This document shows positions 8,931 to 18,310 of a stretch of DNA of 64,000 nucleotides, piece by piece (the stretch's first letter is position 1; each line of letters starts with the position of its first letter). The notes under the pieces are model-generated. The model had not been told where the DNA came from. It made no database searches and saw nothing but the letters and a program-made list of their open reading frames with translations. Source of the stretch: Streptomyces sp. DvalAA-43 (lineage in GTDB: Bacteria; Actinomycetota; Actinomycetes; Streptomycetales; Streptomycetaceae). Both the position numbers and the translations under genes were made by a program. The stretch lies in contig NZ_FMBW01000006.1 in the NCBI RefSeq assembly GCF_900091725.1, positions 1-64,000 on the forward strand, in the 5' to 3' direction.

Positions 8931-9396
8931 CTTCAGCGATTCACAGGCCCTGACCATTACTCGCCGCAGACACCCACCTCAGACGGGGACTCGGATCACT
9001 CGTCCGCGGCATCCCGCCCATCCGCACCCTGTCGCGGTCCATGTCGATGAAGGCCTGCCAAGTTCCATACTCGGTGCGCATCCCTTGTCCGGGCTCACTC
9101 CCGCATGCATCGCTACTGATCCACGTTCGCCGCCGTCTGCATCGTCCCGGTACGCGTGCACGATGACGACGTGGTCAAGAACTGGCGGGCTCTCACCAGG
9201 CTTCGTATCAGCCCGCTCGTGCCGCCCACTTTCTGCACACTCTGCTGTTCCTGACGGACCTCGTAAGTCAACCGCCGACCGCCTTCGCTCTCCGATGGGT
9301 GGAGAGAGCTCCATGGAGGAAGTGGAGCCAGCTCCCCTGCCAATACGCGACCTGGCTGGATTCCTCGCCGTCGCGCTGATCCGTAGGTTCCACTTC
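8931..9396. other. Gene-free stretch before the CPBP gene
   Basis: In this 466-base stretch the CPBP frame is open upstream of the chosen start, but its translation there is Arg/Pro/Ser-rich and unlike protein. No promoter or repeat is obvious. It may contain further insertion debris. Confidence 0.35.
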
Positions 9397-10329
9397 ATGA
9401 CGTTCTCAAGCAGCCACATGCCGCCCGTCAACCGACGACGTGGCCTGTTCATCTTTCTCGTTGTCGCCTACATCGGCATGTGGGCGGCCATGTCACCGCT
9501 CCTGGTCAGTGGTTACCGGCGTGGCGACGCACGTGAGGAGACCGGTGTACTGGAGCAGGTATGCATCGCGGCCGCGATGTTGGCACCTGCCCTCGCGGCA
9601 ATCCTCGTCGTTCGCTGTGTCGAGCGCAGCGGCCGGGTGAGGGACACGCTCGCCCTGCGGTGGACGAAGCCCTGGGGGCGCGCTGCGCGGGCATGCCTGA
9701 TGGCCTTCGTCGTCCCTGCCGGCCTCACCACGGCTGCTCTGGTCATCAGCACTTTCGCCGGACGCTACCCGTTCGATGGAGTGCACTGGCACGGGCTCGG
9801 TACATGGGCAGCCGCAGCGGTGCTGAACATGCTGGTGTCGCTTCCGCTGTTCTTCGGCGAGGAATTGGGCTGGCAGGGCTACCTCTTTCCGCGCCTCGCA
9901 CGGGACGGTGACCGCCGGAGCCTGATACGGGCGTACGCAGTCACCGGTGCGGCCTTCGCCCTGTGGCACCTGCCCACGCTGCTGATGGGCGGCCAGTACC
10001 CAGGTCGGCCCTGGTATGTGTCGGTGCCCGCCATGCTGGTGAGTTGCCTCCTCATCCTGCCAGTCTTCACATGGCTGCGGCTGCGCTCCGGCTCGGTCGT
10101 ACCAGCCGTCATCGGCCACGCGTTCGTGAGTTCGGTGAGTGTCGAGATGGTCACGGAGTTCGCCGATTCCAAGGCAGCACTGGATCCCCTGCACATGAGC
10201 ATGGCCGGCTGGCCCGGCTGGATCGTCACGGGCGCGTTCGTCGCCTTCCTGACGCTGACCGGCCGACTTCAGCCATCCTTCTACACGGCCCGAAACGTCC
10301 ATCAGCCCGCATCGATCCGCCGACCGTAG
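9397..10329 (+). CDS. CPBP family intramembrane metalloprotease
   Basis: This integral membrane protein of the CPBP (CAAX prenyl protease 2/Abi, Rce1-like) family has 310 residues from the ATG at 9397 (alternative ATG 9418). About seven to eight hydrophobic segments are visible, starting with FIFLVVAYIGMWAAMSPLLV. The active-site motifs are present: EE in GEELGWQGYLFPRL (E155, E156), H191 in LWHLPTLLMGG, and H241 in VIGHAFVSS, consistent with a glutamate/histidine metalloprotease centre. In bacteria the family is linked to bacteriocin self-immunity or membrane protein processing; the substrate here is unknown. It stands alone, followed by a hairpin at 10367-10387. Confidence 0.85.
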   Translation: MTFSSSHMPPVNRRRGLFIFLVVAYIGMWAAMSPLLVSGYRRGDAREETGVLEQVCIAAAMLAPALAAILVVRCVERSGRVRDTLALRWTKPWGRAARACLMAFVVPAGLTTAALVISTFAGRYPFDGVHWHGLGTWAAAAVLNMLVSLPLFFGEELGWQGYLFPRLARDGDRRSLIRAYAVTGAAFALWHLPTLLMGGQYPGRPWYVSVPAMLVSCLLILPVFTWLRLRSGSVVPAVIGHAFVSSVSVEMVTEFADSKAALDPLHMSMAGWPGWIVTGAFVAFLTLTGRLQPSFYTARNVHQPASIRRP

Positions 10330-10366
10330 GTGCCAGTTCGGTAGGTCCGTCCAGGGGGCGGACCAC

Positions 10367-10387
10367 CACCGCCTGGTCCAGGCGGTG
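10367..10387 (+). terminator. Hairpin after CPBP gene
   Basis: A perfect 9-bp stem, CACCGCCTG/CAGGCGGTG, with a 3-base loop lies 38 bases past the CPBP stop codon. A weaker GGTCCG/CGGACC hairpin precedes it at about 10343-10363. Confidence 0.65.
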
Positions 10388-11104
10388 CGGGCGTGATGGC
10401 TGGGGAGCTCACGGCCGATGCTCAACCACATTGTGAGAACCCCTTGACGTACGTCACACGCACGCACCGCACCCGTCAGGGACGGGGCAGCGGCAGAGAC
10501 CGTCGGACCGCGGCCGCGGCGCCTGGCGCTGTCGGGAATCTTGGGCGGGCGCCTTCCGGGAGATCAACAAGCGGTGCGGGAGGCCCTTACGGAGGCACCG
10601 TGCCGGAGTCGACTCTGCGGTCGGTCTCTCGGGCCGGTCCAGGGCAAGGCGGCGTTCACCTTCTTGAGAGCGATTGCCCTGGTCCGCAGGGTGGGTGGCG
10701 ATTCGTCAGGCCGGGGCCGGAGGTCCGCAGCTCGGTTCGGGAACTGGACCGGATGTCGTAGAGATTGCAAGGCGGGAAAGGAGACCTTCCGAGCGCCGCG
10801 GCAGCTCTGTGTACCCGGCGGCTGTGAGCGTATGCCCCCGGTGGAGGCGTTCCGTCCCGGCCCGGCTCCTGGTGCCGCTCAACACAGTTGGCAAGACGCA
10901 GCTGGTTCGGGTGCTGGGTAGAGTGCGCTGCCGCTCAGCGGCCGGATGTGGCCGGAAAGTCCTGGAATCTGTGCCTGCAACTCGCAAGTGTGCAACGGCT
11001 TCTCCGGCCAGGAAGCCGAGGATGCACAGTGTCGGCGCAACCGATCTCCATCGTCTCTCGCGGAGATTCGAGTGACGGGCTTTGACGACGGGAAAGGGGC
11101 AGAT
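10388..11104. other. Gene-free stretch
   Basis: About 700 bases have no recognisable gene on either strand. The frames are short or Arg/Ser/Gly-rich. The last 40 bases must hold expression signals for the alpha/beta hydrolase pseudogene (GGGAAAGGGGC ends 7 bases before its ATG). Confidence 0.35.
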
Positions 11105-11776
11105 ATGGCGTCCTTCGTTCTGGTCCCCGGCGGCTGGCACGGTGGCTGGTACTACTCCGGCTTGGCGGACCGGCTCAGGAGTGCCGGGCACCTGGCCTTG
11201 CCTGTTACGCTCTCCGGCATCGGCGAGCACGCGCATCTCAGCGGTTCGGCGGTCAACCTGGATACCCATATTCAGGACGTTCCTGCCGTGCCGGCATCCG
11301 GGCGGGTCACCGACGCCGTTCTCGTCGGGCACAGCTACGCCGGCATGGTGATCACCGGCGTCGCCGACCGTGCCGCTCCCGGCGCGGTGCGCCGACTGGT
11401 CTACAGCGACGCCTACGTCCCGTAGGACGGCGAGTCCTGCTGGGAGCTCACCACGGAGGCGTTCCGGCGACTGTTCGTCTACGGCGCCGCGGCGGACGGC
11501 TTCTCGGTCCAGCCGCCGCCCGGCCTCGACCCGCGCGCGACGGCGCACCCCCTCGCGGCCTTCCTCCAGCGCCTCACCCTCAGTGGGGAAGGCCTGGACC
11601 GGATCGGGGCACGGGACTACGTGTTCCTGTCCGGATGGGCTGGCACTCCGTTTGCCGAGCTGCATCAGAGCCTTTCCAAAGACCCTGAATGGCGCACCCA
11701 TGTATTGGACGGCAGCCATGACGTTCTCGGCGACGCACCGGGCGAGATCGAGCGGATCCTCCTACTCGGGGAGTGA
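11105..11776 (+). pseudogene. Alpha/beta hydrolase broken by one TAG codon
   Basis: The frame from the ATG at 11105 is a complete esterase-type alpha/beta hydrolase of 223 residues except for a TAG at 11423-11425 (codon 107). The N-terminal part is FVLVPGGWHGGWYYSGLADR with the nucleophile elbow GHSYAGM (S77); after the stop the frame continues as DGESCWELTTEAFRRLFVYG, the catalytic acid region LSGWAGTPFAE and the His in DGSHDVLGD. The stop sits where related proteins have Gln or Glu (...DAYVP-x-DGES), so CAG to TAG is the likely change. Nothing else is damaged. Confidence 0.85.
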
Positions 11777-12189
11777 AAGCAGCTCGTGCTGCAAGCGGAC
11801 CGGTTTCTTATGACGGTGGCCTGGAGGCCGCGCCCTCCGACGAGTGGCGTGCGGTTCCGTGGACTGGGCGCTATTTCTCGTGAATATTCACGGTCCGCAG
11901 GATTGCCCTTTACTGCCCAGACCGGTGGGCAAACCGCTGTCATCGTCGAGGCTCTGTGCTTCCGGATCTCGTGGTTTTCACGCGGAGCCGGGCGACGGCG
12001 CTTTCCAACTGCCCGAGATGCCGGGCGGACCGCCGACTGCGAGCCCCGGAAGGCATGCTGCAGTGAGCACGCTCGCTTGCATCCGGGTCCGTGACTTCTT
12101 GCTCGCCGCCGCTGTCACGCCTGGTACGAACATCACGCACCGAGTCATCGCGGGGAGCACTGGCCGTCGTGGCACCCGCTCACGCACTC
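11777..12189. other. Gene-free stretch upstream of IS630 remnant
   Basis: These 413 bases have no recognisable frame; the final 80 bases may be the degraded start of the IS630 transposase. Confidence 0.35.
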
Positions 12190-12711
12190 GCTTCGGCAAT
12201 GGGCCGAGCGTGGCGGCAGGCGCAAGGACCCCGACCGTGAGCCCAGGCGTCGGCGCCGGGCGACCTGCAACCGCTACGGGGGCATCCGCCACCTGTTCGC
12301 GGCCCTGGACCTCAAGCACCACAGGCTCTACGGCCACATCAAAGCCACCGGGAAGCGGGTCCAGTTCCTGAAGTTCTGCCGCTACCTGTGCACTCTCTAC
12401 CCGCCCGGAACCCGTATCGCGATCGTGTACGACAACTTTTTTTCGTATTTGACCACGAAACGGTTTCAGCGGGTCGGCACCTGGACGGCGGCCCGCAACG
12501 TAGGGACCACCTACACCCTGACCAATTCCTCCTGGCTCAACCGCATCGAGGCCCAGTTCACTGCCTTGCGCTACTCCGCCCTGGACGGCACCGAACACGC
12601 CAGTCATCAAGAGCGGGGCCGCATGATCCGCCGCCGCTACCTGATCCGGGGAACCGCCATACCGACGACCGTCGTCCCCGAGCCGTCGTCGCCCAGGTCA
12701 ATGTGGCCTGA
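12190..12711 (+). pseudogene. IS630-family transposase remnant
   Basis: The DDE domain of an IS630-type transposase is readable across frameshifts: YGGIRHLFAALDLKHHRLYG, VQFLKFCRYLCTLYPPGTRI with the second Asp in AIVYDNF, and NSSWLNRIEAQFTALRYSAL with the final Glu, then a C-terminal RAVVAQVNVA in a different frame ending at 12711. The N-terminal HTH half is missing. It is inactive. Confidence 0.85.
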
Positions 12712-12718
12712 TACGTCA

Positions 12719-13020
12719 TCAGTCAGCCTGCACGACGAAGAACAGGAAGCACACGAAGGCCCCCCGACGGCTTGTCCACGAAGATATCGGGGAAAGTTCG
12801 CGGGCGCCCGGTGCGGGGAAGGGTTCGCTGATGACGTTGATCCGGAAGTCCGCCGCGGTGAAGGCGTCGGTCATGGCATGCAGCGGCCGGCGCCAGAAGG
12901 TCATGAGGGCAGTGCGCCCGTCGGGGGCCCACTCCTCGGAGTGCTTGTGGGTCGCGAAGTAGTCGACACCGGGGATCACAAGGCCGATGGAGTTTCCCTG
13001 ACGCGGCACTAGCGACCATG
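12719..13020 (-). pseudogene. Methyltransferase C-terminal fragment
   Basis: On the minus strand GVDYFATHKHSEEWAPDGRT, LMTFWRRPLHAMTDAFTAAD and FRINVISEPFPAPGARELSP match the C-terminal third of a common actinobacterial class I methyltransferase. A frameshift follows, and the natural end (KPSGAFVCFLFFVVQAD) is split between two frames. The SAM-binding half is absent. It abuts the IS630 remnant, whose insertion probably removed the rest. Confidence 0.7.
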
Positions 13021-13317
13021 AGCTTTGCCGACTTCGTTTCAATGAGATCTTCGACGAAGCGGGTGACGTCGTGTTGGGCGGTGGCAATCCCGGGACACAC
13101 GACCTGGTTCTGGTTCTGAGCGGGCAGAGACAGGACGGCCGGTTCAACCCTGTCGAATACAAGCAGGCGAACTGAACCAATCAATGCGTACCAGCAGCCG
13201 GGCCTCGGTGGAGTCGATCGCTCGCTCTGACCATTACCTCCGGGGTAGTCGACGCGGTGATCTCTGTTGGGCGAGAGTCGTCGAACAGGCAGTGACAACG
13301 TCCAGGAAGGACCTGCC

Positions 13318-14145
13318 ATGCCGTACTTCGAAGGCGCCGATGGAACAAGCCTGTTCTACACCGACTGGGGTCAGGGAAAGCCGGTGGTGTTCGTGACCGG
13401 AGCCTGGCTCAGCAGCAGCTCATGGGAGTTCCAGATGCTCCCGCTGTCCGAGAAGGGCCTGCGTTGTGTCGCCTATGACAAGCGGGGGCACGGCCGCTCG
13501 GACTGGGTCGGTCGTGGGTACGACTACGAGACCCTCGCCGACGACCTCGCGGCTCTGCTCGACCACCTCGATCTCCGCGACGTGACCCTGGTGACGCACT
13601 CGATGGGCGGTGGAGAGGCGATTCGTTACCTGTCCCGCCACGGCTACGACCGGGTGAGCCGGATCGTGCTGATCGCGGTCACCGCGCCATTGGCCATCAG
13701 AACGCCGGACAACCCGGAGGGGATCGAACAGAGCGCTCTCGAAGCCGGGTTGGCGAACCGGACAAGCGACCGTCCGAGGTGGATGGCCCAGAACACGCAG
13801 GCGTTCTTTGCGACACATCTCGGGAACAAGGTCTCCTCCGAGCTGATGGAGTGGATGGTGCAGAGGTGCCTGGACTGCTCGGCCAAGGCCGCTGTCGAGG
13901 TGGTCAAGATAGGCGCCTGTACCGATCTGCGCGAGGAGTCCGCTGCGCTCCGGGTGCCGACTCTGATCATCCACGGCGACGCCGATGCCTCTGCTCCCGT
14001 CCACCTCTGCGGGCGACGGATGGCGGAGTTGGTGCCGGGCAACGTGTACAAGGAATACCCCCGGGCGGGACACGGCATCTTTATCACCCACGCCGAGCAA
14101 CTCAACCAGGACCTGATCGACTTCATCGGGGACACCTCATCCTGA
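13318..14145 (+). CDS. Alpha/beta hydrolase, chloroperoxidase-like
   Basis: This intact 275-residue alpha/beta hydrolase starts at the ATG at 13318, preceded by AGGAAGGA. The oxyanion region is VFVTGAWLSSSSWEFQM, the nucleophile elbow is THSMGGG (S95), the acid is in IIHGDADASAP (about D222), and the His is in RAGHGIFITHA (about H253). The pattern YDKRGHGRSDWVGRGYDYET is typical of the cofactor-free haloperoxidase/esterase group, which hydrolyses small esters or makes peracids. It is cytoplasmic, with no signal peptide. It stands alone between mobile debris, so its role cannot be read from context. Confidence 0.85.
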   Translation: MPYFEGADGTSLFYTDWGQGKPVVFVTGAWLSSSSWEFQMLPLSEKGLRCVAYDKRGHGRSDWVGRGYDYETLADDLAALLDHLDLRDVTLVTHSMGGGEAIRYLSRHGYDRVSRIVLIAVTAPLAIRTPDNPEGIEQSALEAGLANRTSDRPRWMAQNTQAFFATHLGNKVSSELMEWMVQRCLDCSAKAAVEVVKIGACTDLREESAALRVPTLIIHGDADASAPVHLCGRRMAELVPGNVYKEYPRAGHGIFITHAEQLNQDLIDFIGDTSS

Positions 14146-14235
14146 AGCCGCAGGACACGATAGCGGCGTGAGGGGCCAGCGCCTCGTGGGCGCCGACGCC
14201 GCCAGCCCAGCCGGGCCTTCACCTGCGACCGACAC

Positions 14236-14650
14236 CCGCTTGCCGACGCAGTGGCAGGACGACCACGCTGCCCTCGCGGATCGCGAGCTCGCGGAGGTCG
14301 ACCACGTATACGTGTACGTGCGGGCAGACGGCATGCACCTCAAAGCCTGGCGTGCGCGTGGACGGTCCCAAGGAACTGGTCGCACTGAAGGACGGCTACC
14401 GCGAGTCCGCTGAGTTCAGGGCGGACCTGATGCGGGAGTGCGCCCGCCGGGCCATGCGCGCCCCGGGGCTCGCGGTCGGGGACGGCGCCCTGGCCTGCTA
14501 TGGCTTTCCCGCCGAGCACCGACTCCACCTGCGCACCACGAATCCGATCGAGTCCACATTCGCCACCGTCCTCTTGCGGACCAAGGCCACCTGTGGAGGT
14601 CAGCGCCGCCCGGCACCCTTCGTGCCGACAGAGCAGGCGCCGTCTTGAAC
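14236..14650 (+). pseudogene. IS256-family transposase remnant with internal deletion
   Basis: The reading starts TRLPTQWQDDHAALADRELA and DHVYVYVRADGMHLK, shifts into GPKELVALKDGYRESAEFRA, MRAPGLAVGDGALACYG, then jumps directly to FPAEHRLHLRTTNPIESTFA. In intact IS256 transposases more than 100 residues lie between VGDGAL and the PAEHW block, so the middle is deleted. Confidence 0.85.
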
Positions 14651-14845
14651 GCGCTGGACGAGTACGGCCGTACATGCGACCGCCACTATGCACCCGAGAA
14701 TCGCATCCTCGAGACGTTCGGATACTTCTGTGAACAACTTGAGCTCCGCGACTACTTCTTCGTCCCGCAGCAATTTTCCATCCATTTGGACGACCTCGGG
14801 ACACCCGTCGGCCACCACACTGGATTGCCTCGCCCGTTGCCGGGC
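14651..14845 (+). other. Unassigned open stretch interrupted by the MITE
   Basis: One frame reads YGRTCDRHYAPENRILETFG and YFCEQLELRDYFFVPQQFSI up to a TAA that belongs to the MITE's left arm. The translation has normal protein composition and could be the fragment of a real gene cut at both ends, but I do not recognise it. Confidence 0.35.
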
Positions 14846-15011
14846 TAAGGGCTGTCCCGTAATCCCTGGTGGGCGTGCGACGACGGCCACGGCACCTCGC
14901 CGCGTTGTCGGAACGCCCGAATACATCCAGTATTCGGGCGTCCCTCCGCCTTGCGATGCACCGCGTCCGACGCCACACGCTGATCCACCAGGGATTACGG
15001 GACAGCCCTTA
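14846..15011. mobile_element. MITE-like element with 28-bp perfect inverted ends
   Basis: Bases 14845-14872 are the exact reverse complement of 14985-15012. Taking the outer TA on each side as target duplication, the element is 162 bp (14848-15009) and begins AGGGCTGTCCCG. It has no ORF, and its centre carries a second perfect hairpin (14913-14924 with 14930-14941, loop 5). TA targets and short AGGG-type ends fit elements mobilised by IS630/Tc1-type transposases; an IS630 remnant lies 2 kb away. The right end supplies the stop codon of the lipoprotein pseudogene. Confidence 0.8.
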
Positions 15012-15570
15012 GCTGAGGACCAGGGTGAAGAACTTGACGGTGAGTGCGTCCGCGCCTGGGGCGTTGGAGTATGCGATGCGTTCTACGAATGCGCCTCTGA
15101 GTTGGTACTGTTTGACGGCATTGTCCTGGTAGTCGAAGACCTCGATGGTGACGTCCTTGAAACGTCCTTCGCGTCCCGCAGTCGCGTCGTCGACCCAGCG
15201 GTCGACCGCGGAACTGTGGGTCGCGCCCCGTACCAGGGTCACCTCGTGATCCCCGAGGCCGGAGACTTCCTGAAGGTACTCGACGGGCGTCCATCTGCAG
15301 GCGGAAATTGTGGGCGGTGAGGGCGCCGCCGGGTTCGAGTCTGTCCATCGACCTGGTGGACGCGGCCCGTCCGCCGGAACTCCTTGCGGCAGAGTCCTTC
15401 GCGCCGCCCTGCTTTGAACCGTCCGAGCCCGAACCTTCGCCCGACGCAGATGCACGGGACACTGCCGACGGGCGGCCCTGTCCCGTGTCATCACTGTTGT
15501 TGCAGGCTGTGAGCGAGAGAGTCACGGCGACGGCCAGGGCGGTGAAGGTGAGCCGCTTGTGAACGCGCAT
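15009..15570 (-). pseudogene. Lipoprotein with phage tail-tube (gp19-like) domain, disrupted
   Basis: The ATG at 15570 follows GAGGAAGAAG. The N-terminus is a lipoprotein signal (LAVAVTLSLTACNN, Cys at about 23) and a Ser/Gly-rich linker. Then ALTAHNFRLQMD begins a T4 gp19/tail-tube-like domain. The frame breaks at about 15293 and resumes as PVEYLQEVSGLG, EVTLVRGATHSSAVDRWVDD and FKDVTIEVFDYQDNAVKQYQ, ending VKFFTLVLS at a TAA that is part of the MITE end. About 30 residues usually found between EVSGLG and EVTLVRG are missing. Tail-tube folds build phage tails and contractile injection systems, but a lipoprotein version is unusual. It is now non-functional. Confidence 0.75.
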
Positions 15571-15874
15571 CGCTTCTTCCTCACAGAGGCCCTGACACGC
15601 CGGGCCGCACGGCGCCGGTGCGCGCCACCGGTCAGCCGGGACGGCGCTTCCCGCAATCGCTGCACACCTGCTCGTGGCCGCCGACGGCTGCGACAGAGCC
15701 GTGACCCGGCGGACCTTGACCCCAATTGGTGGCGTGGTCTCGTTGACCCGCGCCGCCCGAGCCCGGGAGACAGCAGCCCGGCCGCACTACTGTCTTTGAA
15801 GGGTCGGATGCGGGCCATGGGGAGCAACGGGATTCTAGCGTGAGGACTGCCTCGCAGTTCATCCCGGTCCGGCC
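15571..15874. other. Gene-free stretch
   Basis: These 304 bases upstream of the lipoprotein pseudogene hold its promoter region and nothing else I can recognise. Confidence 0.35.
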
Positions 15875-16165
15875 GTACTCGTCCGTGGTAGTTGGAGATG
15901 GGCACCAGATCCTGGACGCGGACCCACGACACGGTTCGGCCCGGGTACGGCCGACGCTGCCACTGCTGTCACCGCCGCCCAACTCGGTGGCGTCGTCAAA
16001 CGGTTCATCGCAGCGGGTCAGTGGCAGACCATGGATCAGGACATCGGCATCGTGACCGGCGTCGGCTACGACGTCACCCGCCTGGCCTGGGGCTTGCGGG
16101 GCCTGCCCGTCGAGATGATCGGACGGATCCGAGGTGGCCGTGTGAGAGGCGGTTCCCGAGGCCGC
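15875..16165 (+). pseudogene. DDE transposase fragment (IS701-like)
   Basis: A plus-strand frame reads RFIAAGQWQTMDQDIGIVTG then VGYDVTRLAWGLRGLPVEMI and GRIRGGRV. It matches the central block of a common Streptomyces DDE transposase (VV.LI..GQW..GDPDILVVFDAGYD..R.A.LL..LPV..LGR.R.DRV). The catalytic FDAGYD has become VTGVGYD, the N-terminal side is out of frame and the rest is missing. Confidence 0.65.
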
Positions 16166-16441
16166 CGCGGGTCTATGTGACTGACCAACCGAGCTGCTAC
16201 GAAGACCAGCCGCGCGCGCCAGTAACCACTGGATCAGCACCGCGATGCGCGGGCAGGACGCAACGCTGGAACGGCTCCGCGCCGACCGGCAACGCCGTTG
16301 GGCCTGGCGCTGCTGCGTGAAGGGCCCCGTCCCGGCCGCAAGGCGGTACTGCGCTGGGTGCCCTTGACCCTGGCGACGCTCGGGCTGATGGTGTTGCTCG
16401 GACAGGCAGGCTGAGTGCACCCGTACAGGCACGGTCGGACC

Positions 16442-17608
16442 ATGAAGCTCAAGGGGCAGCGTCATCTCTACGCCCTCGACCTCGGCGTAGCCCTGGCTCT
16501 GACCGCCGTCTACGTTGGCTTCGCCAGGTTGCCCGCCGACGACGGCCAGCCCGCCTACACAGGTCCGCCCTGGATCGGGTTTCTGATCGCTGCCGCGGTC
16601 GGCCTGCCCATCACCGTACGCCGCCGTTGGCCTCTCCCGATCCTGGGGATCGTGCTTGCCGCTTTGATCGCGACGTGGTTCCTCGACATCCCTCGCGAAC
16701 CGTACATCCCCGCCGGCCTGGCGGCATACGTCGTCGGGCCGGCCGAGCCCGCCCGACGGTCCGTGCTCGCGTTCATGGTGACGCTGCCGGTGGTGTGCGG
16801 CGCTGTCTACCTCTGCCAGGTGGTGGTCACTCCCGCCGAGAACAGCGAGGGTGCCGCAGGAGTGGCCGCGCTGGTGCTGGTGGTGACCGGAGGGGCTTGG
16901 GGCGCGGGGTTCGTCGTGCGCAGTCGGCGGGTCGAGGCAGGGCGGGAAGAACGGCGCCGAGCTGAGCGCGCGCTGGACGAGGAGCGCCTACGGATCGCCC
17001 GCGAGCTGCACGACATCGTCTCGCACAACCTCAGCCTGATCGCCGTCAAGGCAGGTGTCGCCGGGCATATGGCGGAGGCCGACCCACAGGAGGCGCGGGA
17101 CGCGCTCAAGGTCATCGAGGAGACAAGCCGTTCCGCACTGGCCGAGATGCGGTACACGCTCGGCGTGCTGCGCACCGAAGGCACACCTCTCGGCTCCGTA
17201 CCGGGCCTCGACCGCCTCGGTTCGCTCGCCGCCGAGGCGAACCATGCAGGGGTGGACGTCGATGTGACGACGAGCGGCACGCAGGGCCTGCCCGAGGGGA
17301 CGCAAGTGACCATCTACCGAATCGTTCAGGAGGCCCTCACCAACGCTGTCCGGCACGCCGCCCCGACCCGCTGCCGGGTCACGGTCAAAGCGGACACGCA
17401 CGAGATCCGCATCGACGTCGAGGATGAGGGACCACCGCCCGGACGCCCATCGGCCAACCATCAACTGCCGGGCGGACACGGCCTCCTGGGGATAAGAGAG
17501 CGGGCGATGATGTACGAAGGCAGCTTTGAGGCGGGGCCCCGGCAGGAGGGCGGCTTCGCCGTGTCGGTACGGCTGCCCGCCGAGCCGGCGCCGCGGGCTT
17601 CCTGCTGA
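16442..17608 (+). CDS. Two-component sensor histidine kinase, NarL/DesK type
   Basis: This 388-residue membrane kinase starts at the ATG at 16442. Four to five membrane segments occupy about 10-155 (DLGVALALTAVYVGFARL, then WIGFLIAAAVGLPITV and others), followed by a coiled-coil signalling helix (RRVEAGREERRRAERALDEE). The dimerisation/phosphoacceptor domain HisKA_3 carries H190 in IARELHDIVSHNLSLI. The ATPase domain has the N box IVQEALTNAVRHA and the G boxes around GHGLLGIRERAMMY. Such kinases sense envelope stress or lipids and phosphorylate a LuxR-type regulator. Its cognate regulator follows directly but has lost its receiver domain, so signalling output is probably lost. Confidence 0.85.
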   Translation: MKLKGQRHLYALDLGVALALTAVYVGFARLPADDGQPAYTGPPWIGFLIAAAVGLPITVRRRWPLPILGIVLAALIATWFLDIPREPYIPAGLAAYVVGPAEPARRSVLAFMVTLPVVCGAVYLCQVVVTPAENSEGAAGVAALVLVVTGGAWGAGFVVRSRRVEAGREERRRAERALDEERLRIARELHDIVSHNLSLIAVKAGVAGHMAEADPQEARDALKVIEETSRSALAEMRYTLGVLRTEGTPLGSVPGLDRLGSLAAEANHAGVDVDVTTSGTQGLPEGTQVTIYRIVQEALTNAVRHAAPTRCRVTVKADTHEIRIDVEDEGPPPGRPSANHQLPGGHGLLGIRERAMMYEGSFEAGPRQEGGFAVSVRLPAEPAPRASC

Positions 17609-17964
17609 AGGACACCTCACCGGCCGAGGTCCTCACCGCCATCGGCGTCGTCGCTGCGGGCGACGCACTGCTCGCTCCCTCGGTGACCCGACGCCTGATC
17701 GCGGAGTTCGCCCGCCGCCCGGAGCCGACGCGACCGCCGAGCCGGTCGCTGGATGCCATCACCAACCGCGAACTGGAGGTGCTCGGCCTGATAGCCCGTG
17801 GCCTGTCCAATACAGAGATCACAGAACACCTCCACCTGAGCCTGGCCACGGTCAAGACCCACATCGGCCGCCTCCACGCCAAACTGCAGGCACCCGACCA
17901 CGCCCAGCTCGTGATCGTCGCCTACGAGACCGGGCTCGTGGGCGACCGTCGGCGCGGGGCGTGA
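17587..17964 (+). pseudogene. Response regulator remnant: LuxR output domain only
   Basis: The frame begins inside the kinase gene's last codons with GAAGFLLKDTSPAEVLTAI, which is the end of a NarL-family receiver domain (beta-5/alpha-5), then runs through RSLDAITNRELEVLGLIARG and NTEITEHLHLSLATVKTHIG, a complete LuxR HTH, to the TGA at 17964. The first 100 or so residues, including the phospho-acceptor Asp, are absent. The junction falls in the GCCGGCGCCG stretch near 17586, where kinase and regulator were joined by deletion. No start codon with a ribosome site exists; an in-frame ATG at 17755 would give only the HTH. Confidence 0.8.
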
Positions 17965-18310
17965 CCCTGACTCTGACAGCTTGATCATTCGGCGGCACTT
18001 GGCATCTTCGGTAGTACGGAGGCGGTGAGGGAGGGGGAGAAAGAGATTGGACGTCGACGCCGGGTGACTCCGCGCCCGTCGTCATGCGATCGAATACATC
18101 GAATACGGAACGCCGCGGTCCCGTCTGTCGCTTCCCGTACGCGCTCCAGCCGTGCCGCGCCGCGTACGGACAACGAAACCCGGCGTCTTCAGGAACAGTG
18201 AATGGTGCAGTGGCCCAGGTGGTGCAGCACGACGATTTCGTGCGCGTATCCGGTGCCCTCGAAGGGCGTGCCTCGTAGGCGGGGAACTCCACCGGGTGTA
18301 TCACCAACGC
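17965..18310. other. Gene-free stretch upstream of the phosphatase
   Basis: These 346 bases have no supported gene; the repeated word CGAATAC (about 18091 and 18100) is the only local feature I note. Confidence 0.35.
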
